From positions 1-16,603 of the forward strand of contig JAVHYG010000018.1 in the NCBI GenBank assembly GCA_031119195.1: 16,603 nucleotides of DNA, in the 5' to 3' direction. The stretch comes from Rickettsiella sp. GTDB taxonomy: Bacteria > Pseudomonadota > Gammaproteobacteria > Diplorickettsiales > Diplorickettsiaceae. The position numbers and the translations under genes are program-made. The notes beneath the pieces were generated by a model. It saw only the letters and a list, made by a program, of their open reading frames with translations. It searched no databases and was not told where the DNA came from. Each line of letters opens with the position of its first letter. The stretch's first letter is position 1. Positions 12,660-16,603 of this stretch are shown in pieces.

Positions 12660-13631
12660 CTATTTAATGCCTTGACTCAGAATATCATGAATATGGATAA
12701 CACCTAGAGGTTTTTCTTCAGAATCAATAATAACTAAGGTAGTGATTTTTTCATCCTCTATAATGCGCAAAGCCTCAGTTGCAAGAAGATTAGCTGTAAT
12801 GGTTTTACAATTGCGCGTCATGACCTCATCGATAGGAGTTGACTGTAAGTTTAAATTTTTATCGATGGTACGTCTCAAATCTCCGTCTGTAAAAATACCC
12901 AATAATTTTTTATCTTTATTCGTAATAATAGTCATTCCTAAACGCTTTTTTGATATTTCAAATAAAGCATCTATGATGTGCGTGCCGGACGTTACTTGTG
13001 GAATGGCTGAACCCGTATGCATAATATCAGCTACTTTTAGTAATAAACGGCGACCTAATTGACCTTTGGGATGAATTTTAGCAAAATCTTCACGAGTAAA
13101 GCCACGTGCATTGAGCATAGATACAGCGATAGCATCTCCCACTACTAATGCAGCTGTTGTGCTTGAGGTGGGCGCTAAACCTAAAGGACAGGCCTCCTTT
13201 TCAATGGCAATACTAAGCGTTACGGTAGCGTGCTGCGCTAAGCTAGAATGAGAATTACCTGTGATAAGAATAACAGGTATCTTTAATAATTTTAGGGTAG
13301 GGAGGATACTGATAAGTTCATCGGTTTCTCCTGAATACGAGATAGCTAAAACGACGTCTTTAGAACTGACCATACCCAGGTCACCATGGTTAGCTTCAGC
13401 AGCATGTATAAAAAATGCTGGACTTCCTGTACTCGCAAGTGTAGCGGCGATTTTTTTACCTATATGTCCAGACTTGCCCATTCCAACGACAATGATATGT
13501 CCTTTACAATCGAAGAGAATATGACAAGCTTTTTCAAAATTTTCTCCAATCTGTGTAGCTAGGCTATTAATTACTTCTGCTTCAATTTTAATGACTTTGA
13601 GTGCAGATTCACAAAATTTTTTATCATTCAT
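12660..13631 (-). CDS. kdsD: Arabinose-5-phosphate isomerase KdsD/KpsF
   Basis: Converts ribulose 5-phosphate to arabinose 5-phosphate, the first committed precursor of Kdo for the LPS inner core. 323 residues (E. coli 328). The N-terminal SIS domain shows GMGKSGHIG and SYSGETDE (99-105). The residues matching E. coli KdsD Lys59, Glu111, Glu152 and His193 are present as Lys53, Glu105, Glu146 (EKEACPLGLAPT) and His187 (HPKGQLGRRL). Two CBS domains follow (about 204-262 and 269-323). ATG start without an obvious ribosome site. Kdo-8-phosphate phosphatase KdsC, usually next door, is missing from the cluster. The ABC transporter ATPase gene ends 92 nt upstream. Confidence 0.95.
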   Translation of the reverse strand: MNDKKFCESALKVIKIEAEVINSLATQIGENFEKACHILFDCKGHIIVVGMGKSGHIGKKIAATLASTGSPAFFIHAAEANHGDLGMVSSKDVVLAISYSGETDELISILPTLKLLKIPVILITGNSHSSLAQHATVTLSIAIEKEACPLGLAPTSSTTAALVVGDAIAVSMLNARGFTREDFAKIHPKGQLGRRLLLKVADIMHTGSAIPQVTSGTHIIDALFEISKKRLGMTIITNKDKKLLGIFTDGDLRRTIDKNLNLQSTPIDEVMTRNCKTITANLLATEALRIIEDEKITTLVIIDSEEKPLGVIHIHDILSQGIK

Positions 13632-13667
13632 AGCTTAGTAGTAAGTGGAAAATGGGGCCGTCAATCA

Positions 13668-13684
13668 CAAAATTGGTAATTTTG
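13668..13684. terminator. Small hairpin between the ABC operon and kdsD
   Basis: CAAAATT (13668-13674), loop GGT, AATTTTG (13678-13684): a perfect 7-bp stem that works on both strands. It lies 39 nt after the ATPase stop. It is mostly A/T and lacks a following T-run, so termination would be weak at best. Confidence 0.25.
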
Positions 13685-13723
13685 CATCACTTTATTAGAA
13701 CATACAATATAAAACGTAATTGT

Positions 13724-15034
13724 CTAATTTGGATTTTCTAGACTTAACATACGGGTATTATTTGAATAAGCAAATAATTCAGCATAGCGTCCCCAATCAA
13801 TGACAGTGCGTAGTACACGTTCGGCTTCTTTTTCGCTCAAGGAATCCTCTAACTCATTTAGAAAACGATCTTTAGATGCCCGCTGTCCAGTGGTAAGTCG
13901 TTCTTCTAACACTTGGCGAATATGTCTAGCAAGAGGGACATATCGTAGTAAATGCGACGCAAATATTTTTTTTCGTTCTAAAATATCTGCATTTGCAAAT
14001 AATTTACCTGCTTCAGTGAGGATTAATTCGCCATTACTAATATAAGCAAAACCTAAAACGTCCAAGACTTCGGTCAAAGGAAATAAATCATCAACGTTTA
14101 AATGTAAAGACTCAGCCAGTTCTGGCAGGCTAATATGGCCTTGATGTTCAGATTCATCCAATGTTTCCAATAAACCGCTAAGTTCAGAAATATCAGCATC
14201 AGGTAAGCGATAGCCTATATCAGTAATGCGAGGTGATTGTTCTTTGTGTAATAACTTTTTCCTTTCATACATCTGACGTGTTATTAAGGAATAAATTTGA
14301 TCCACCAATTTTCGAAAAGTCGGATCTTGTTCCGCGCGTGGATAAGGTAAATCAACGTTTAGTTCTGCACGAATACTGCCCGGATCACTATCAAAAACAA
14401 TAATACGATTAGCAAGTAATACGGCTTCTTCAATATTATGCGTCACAAATAAAATACCTCGTGTTCCTGTTTGTTTAGCTTCCCATAGATCAAGAAGATC
14501 ACTTTTAAGGTTTTCTGCCGTTAGAACATCTAATGCTGAAAAGGGTTCATCCATGAGTAAAACATCAGGGTTAACAACAAGTGCGCGTGCAAAACCCACG
14601 CGTTGACGCATCCCACCGGATAGTTCTCTAGGATAAGCTGACTCAAAACCGTCTAATCCAATGATATCGATAGCTTTTAATGCGCGAACTCTGCGTTCGT
14701 TATGAGGAATACCTAATGCTTCTAGGCCGAGCTCAACATTTTCTAAGACAGTTAACCAAGGCAAAAGAGCAAAGTTTTGAAAAACCATTGCCATACCTTG
14801 AACGGGGGCGCGTACTACCTGATTACGATAAGTTACCGTTCCGTTGGTAGGTTCAGCAAGTCCAGCAATTATGCGCAACAGGGTCGATTTCCCTGAACCT
14901 GATTTTCCTAATAGTGCAACAATTTCACCTTCATAAAGCTCAAAATTGACGTTATCTAATACTAATAATTCTTGCTGTTCTTTTTTAAAAGATTTATTAA
15001 TATTTTTTACACTAAAAATGGGTTGCTTTGTCAT
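13724..15034 (-). CDS. NitT/TauT-type ABC ATPase with AAA-associated domain
   Basis: A 436-residue importer ATPase. Residues about 1-250 are a nitrate/sulfonate/taurine-class ABC domain: Walker A GKSGSGKS (43-50), Q-loop Gln86 in MVFQNFALLPWLTV, signature LSGGMRQRV (138-146), Walker B VLLMDE (158-163), H-loop His199. Residues about 290-430 form the extra C-terminal AAA-associated domain (PF09821 type), Glu/Leu-rich and helical, with an ISLPELAESLHL segment that looks winged-helix-like. This two-part layout is known from ATPases paired with a double-length permease, which is exactly the neighbour here (15 nt upstream). Substrate unknown: the family includes nitrate, sulfonate, bicarbonate and riboflavin-precursor importers. 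No substrate-binding protein lies within the window. The extra domain may sense a ligand or metabolic state, but this is not established. Confidence 0.92.
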   Translation of the reverse strand: MTKQPIFSVKNINKSFKKEQQELLVLDNVNFELYEGEIVALLGKSGSGKSTLLRIIAGLAEPTNGTVTYRNQVVRAPVQGMAMVFQNFALLPWLTVLENVELGLEALGIPHNERRVRALKAIDIIGLDGFESAYPRELSGGMRQRVGFARALVVNPDVLLMDEPFSALDVLTAENLKSDLLDLWEAKQTGTRGILFVTHNIEEAVLLANRIIVFDSDPGSIRAELNVDLPYPRAEQDPTFRKLVDQIYSLITRQMYERKKLLHKEQSPRITDIGYRLPDADISELSGLLETLDESEHQGHISLPELAESLHLNVDDLFPLTEVLDVLGFAYISNGELILTEAGKLFANADILERKKIFASHLLRYVPLARHIRQVLEERLTTGQRASKDRFLNELEDSLSEKEAERVLRTVIDWGRYAELFAYSNNTRMLSLENPN

Positions 15035-15049
15035 GGTATTTTTCTCTAA

Positions 15050-16603
15050 TTAATCCAATTTATAATGAGAATGAGCTAAGTTATAAAGAGGACGCCAAAT
15101 TAAGTGATTCATAACGAGCACAATAGCGCTCATAGTTGCCATGCCTAATGCTACGCGTGGAAAGTCACCGGACGAAGTATATTTCGCAATATAAGCGCCC
15201 AAACCGCTTGCGCTTAGTGTTGTTGCACCCCAACTGACAACTTCAGCAATAATGCTAGTATTCCAACAATTACCGACGGCAGTAATAGTACCTGTAATCC
15301 AATAAGGAAAAATTCCCGGTAAAACAAAGGATTTCCACCACTGCCAACCTTTTACACCAAAATTAGCCGTGGCCTGTCTTAAATCCTCCGGTAAGGCAGA
15401 TGCACCTGCAACGACATTAAATAAAATATACCATTGTGTTCCTAACAGCATCAGCGGCGTTGTCCAAATATTAACGTTTAATTGATATTTAAGTATGAGT
15501 ATAACAACGATAGGAAATAAAACATTGGTAGGAAATGCTGCTAAAAATTGTGCTATAGGTTGCACAATTTGTGCAGCTCGGTTGTTTAATCCTATTAAAA
15601 CACCTACAGGCACCCAGACAATACTACACAGTAAGGTAACCACAATGACTCGCAAGGTGGTAATGCCCCCCAAAAATAACACATGACGTATTTCAGCCAA
15701 TGAAATATGGATGAAGATAAATTTTGATAAAAGCCAAATTGCAACTAAGGTTATCGCTACGATTGCAACATACCAAATACTATTGAAAATTTTTTCTAGA
15801 CTAGTTTTTTTAGGTCTTTTTATGGAAAGTGAGTGATTCAAAAAACTTAAGTTAATAAATAATTTACTTAATTTTTGGAAAAAATAGCCACAGTATTTTA
15901 AAATAGATGTGCGTTGTAAAAGTGTAGTAACCCAAGATCGGGGGAAATATTCTTGACTTACATGTTCAAAGGTAAATTTTTTCGACCAGTTAAGTAAAGG
16001 TCTAAAAAATAACTGATCATAAAGCAATATGACAATTAGCATTGTTAAAATTGTATAAACAACTCCCATCACACTGGAGTGGTTAATAGCTAAGCCTAAA
16101 TAAGAACCCACGCCGGGTAGAACAATGGTTTGGTTGCTGACGGAAATACTTTCAGAAGCAATTAAAAAAATCCAGCTACCTGACATGGACAACATCATAT
16201 TCCAGAGCAGGCCAGGGATACTAAAAGGTACTTCTACGCGCCAAAAACGTTGCCAAGCAGAAAGATGGAACATGTCAGCGGCCTCTTTAAGTTCTTCGGG
16301 AACAGAACGTAAACTTTGATAAAAGCTAAGTGTTATATTCCAAACTTGTGCCGTGAATACAGCAAATATAGCAGCTGCTTCAGGGCCTAGACGGCTGCCA
16401 TGAAAGAGAGCGATAAAGCCCACCACAGTGATTGACAATAGTCCTATAACAGGTACAGATTGTAAAATATCAATGCAAGGAATAATAATATTCTCAGCGC
16501 GTCTATTTTTAGCGGCTAAGGTTCCAATGGTAAATGTAAATAGCAAAGAAAGGACCATTGCTGAAAATAAACGCAAGGTAGTAAATAGCGCATACTTCGG
16601 AAG
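15050..16603 (-). CDS. NitT/TauT-type ABC permease, double domain, partial 5'
   Basis: Integral membrane permease with two binding-protein-dependent transport domains in one chain, at least 517 residues here. The frame stays open to the window edge (LPKYALFTTLRLFSAMVLSL reads in from 16603), so the start is beyond it; the TTG at 16574-16576 is not a likely start. Each half has its EAA-type coupling loop for the ATPase: EELKEAADMFHLSAWQRFWR in the first and EDLRQATANFGVKGWQWWKS in the second. A hydrophilic linker (about residues 195-265 from 16576) joins them. A single fused chain would replace the usual permease dimer. The ATPase follows 15 nt downstream. The transported compound cannot be told from sequence. 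Confidence 0.93.
   Translation of the reverse strand, partial: LPKYALFTTLRLFSAMVLSLLFTFTIGTLAAKNRRAENIIIPCIDILQSVPVIGLLSITVVGFIALFHGSRLGPEAAAIFAVFTAQVWNITLSFYQSLRSVPEELKEAADMFHLSAWQRFWRVEVPFSIPGLLWNMMLSMSGSWIFLIASESISVSNQTIVLPGVGSYLGLAINHSSVMGVVYTILTMLIVILLYDQLFFRPLLNWSKKFTFEHVSQEYFPRSWVTTLLQRTSILKYCGYFFQKLSKLFINLSFLNHSLSIKRPKKTSLEKIFNSIWYVAIVAITLVAIWLLSKFIFIHISLAEIRHVLFLGGITTLRVIVVTLLCSIVWVPVGVLIGLNNRAAQIVQPIAQFLAAFPTNVLFPIVVILILKYQLNVNIWTTPLMLLGTQWYILFNVVAGASALPEDLRQATANFGVKGWQWWKSFVLPGIFPYWITGTITAVGNCWNTSIIAEVVSWGATTLSASGLGAYIAKYTSSGDFPRVALGMATMSAIVLVMNHLIWRPLYNLAHSHYKLD

Noticed and set aside
12742..13524. Plus-strand open frames across kdsD
   Set aside because: Antisense shadows of kdsD, whose active-site residues and domains are all in place on the minus strand.
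13649..13657. CCCCATTTT on the minus strand as a sigma-32 -10 for kdsD
   Set aside because: No CTTGAA-like -35 at the right distance, and kdsD is not a heat-shock gene.
1..16603. CRISPR array, tRNA, rRNA, complete insertion sequence or phage genes
   Set aside because: No regularly spaced repeats, cloverleaf, rRNA motifs, transposase or phage proteins were recognised on reading either strand. Small divergent RNAs could still be missed without a covariance search.

Overview
The window looks like chromosome from an AT-rich gammaproteobacterium, most likely an intracellular member of the Legionellales (Coxiellaceae/Rickettsiella-like). This is inferred from low GC, a gammaproteobacterial lpt gene order, E. 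coli-like PurB and ClpB, and a gene-poor left end full of decayed reading frames. The species cannot be fixed from sequence alone.

Left end (1-2315): a decaying accessory zone. An unrecognised 240-residue reading frame (1270-1992) has a broken paralogue just upstream (about 190-750, two frameshifts and one in-frame stop). Between them lies a possible membrane-protein relic (793-1053). The last 20 codons of the intact copy are read antisense through the end of a convergent type IV pilin-like gene (1929-2315), so its native 3' end is probably lost.

Middle (2389-8386): sppA (S49 signal peptide peptidase, minus) is divergent from an agmatine deiminase-family gene (plus), with tandem dyads between them. 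clpB (plus) follows, with a long leader that can fold into a 13-pair stem. A permuted papain-like (C92/YiiX-type) enzyme lies convergent to clpB on the minus strand.

Right half (8387-16603, all minus): purB, with three consecutive 8-bp inverted repeats downstream of it; hpf; then, in transcription order, an ABC transporter (permease cut by the window edge, ATPase), kdsD, lptC, lptA and lptB. KdsD makes arabinose 5-phosphate for Kdo, and LptC, LptA and LptB belong to the LPS export bridge, so kdsD-lptB is an LPS assembly cluster. Compared with the E. coli order kdsD-kdsC-lptC-lptA-lptB-rpoN-hpf, kdsC is absent and a 387-bp stretch with a strong hairpin and a doubtful 65-codon frame stands where rpoN would be.

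No rRNA, tRNA, CRISPR array or complete transposon was recognised. I found no convincing new multi-gene system. The best leads are the duplicated unknown family at the left end, the clpB leader structure, the triple stem-loops beside purB, and the missing rpoN and kdsC.
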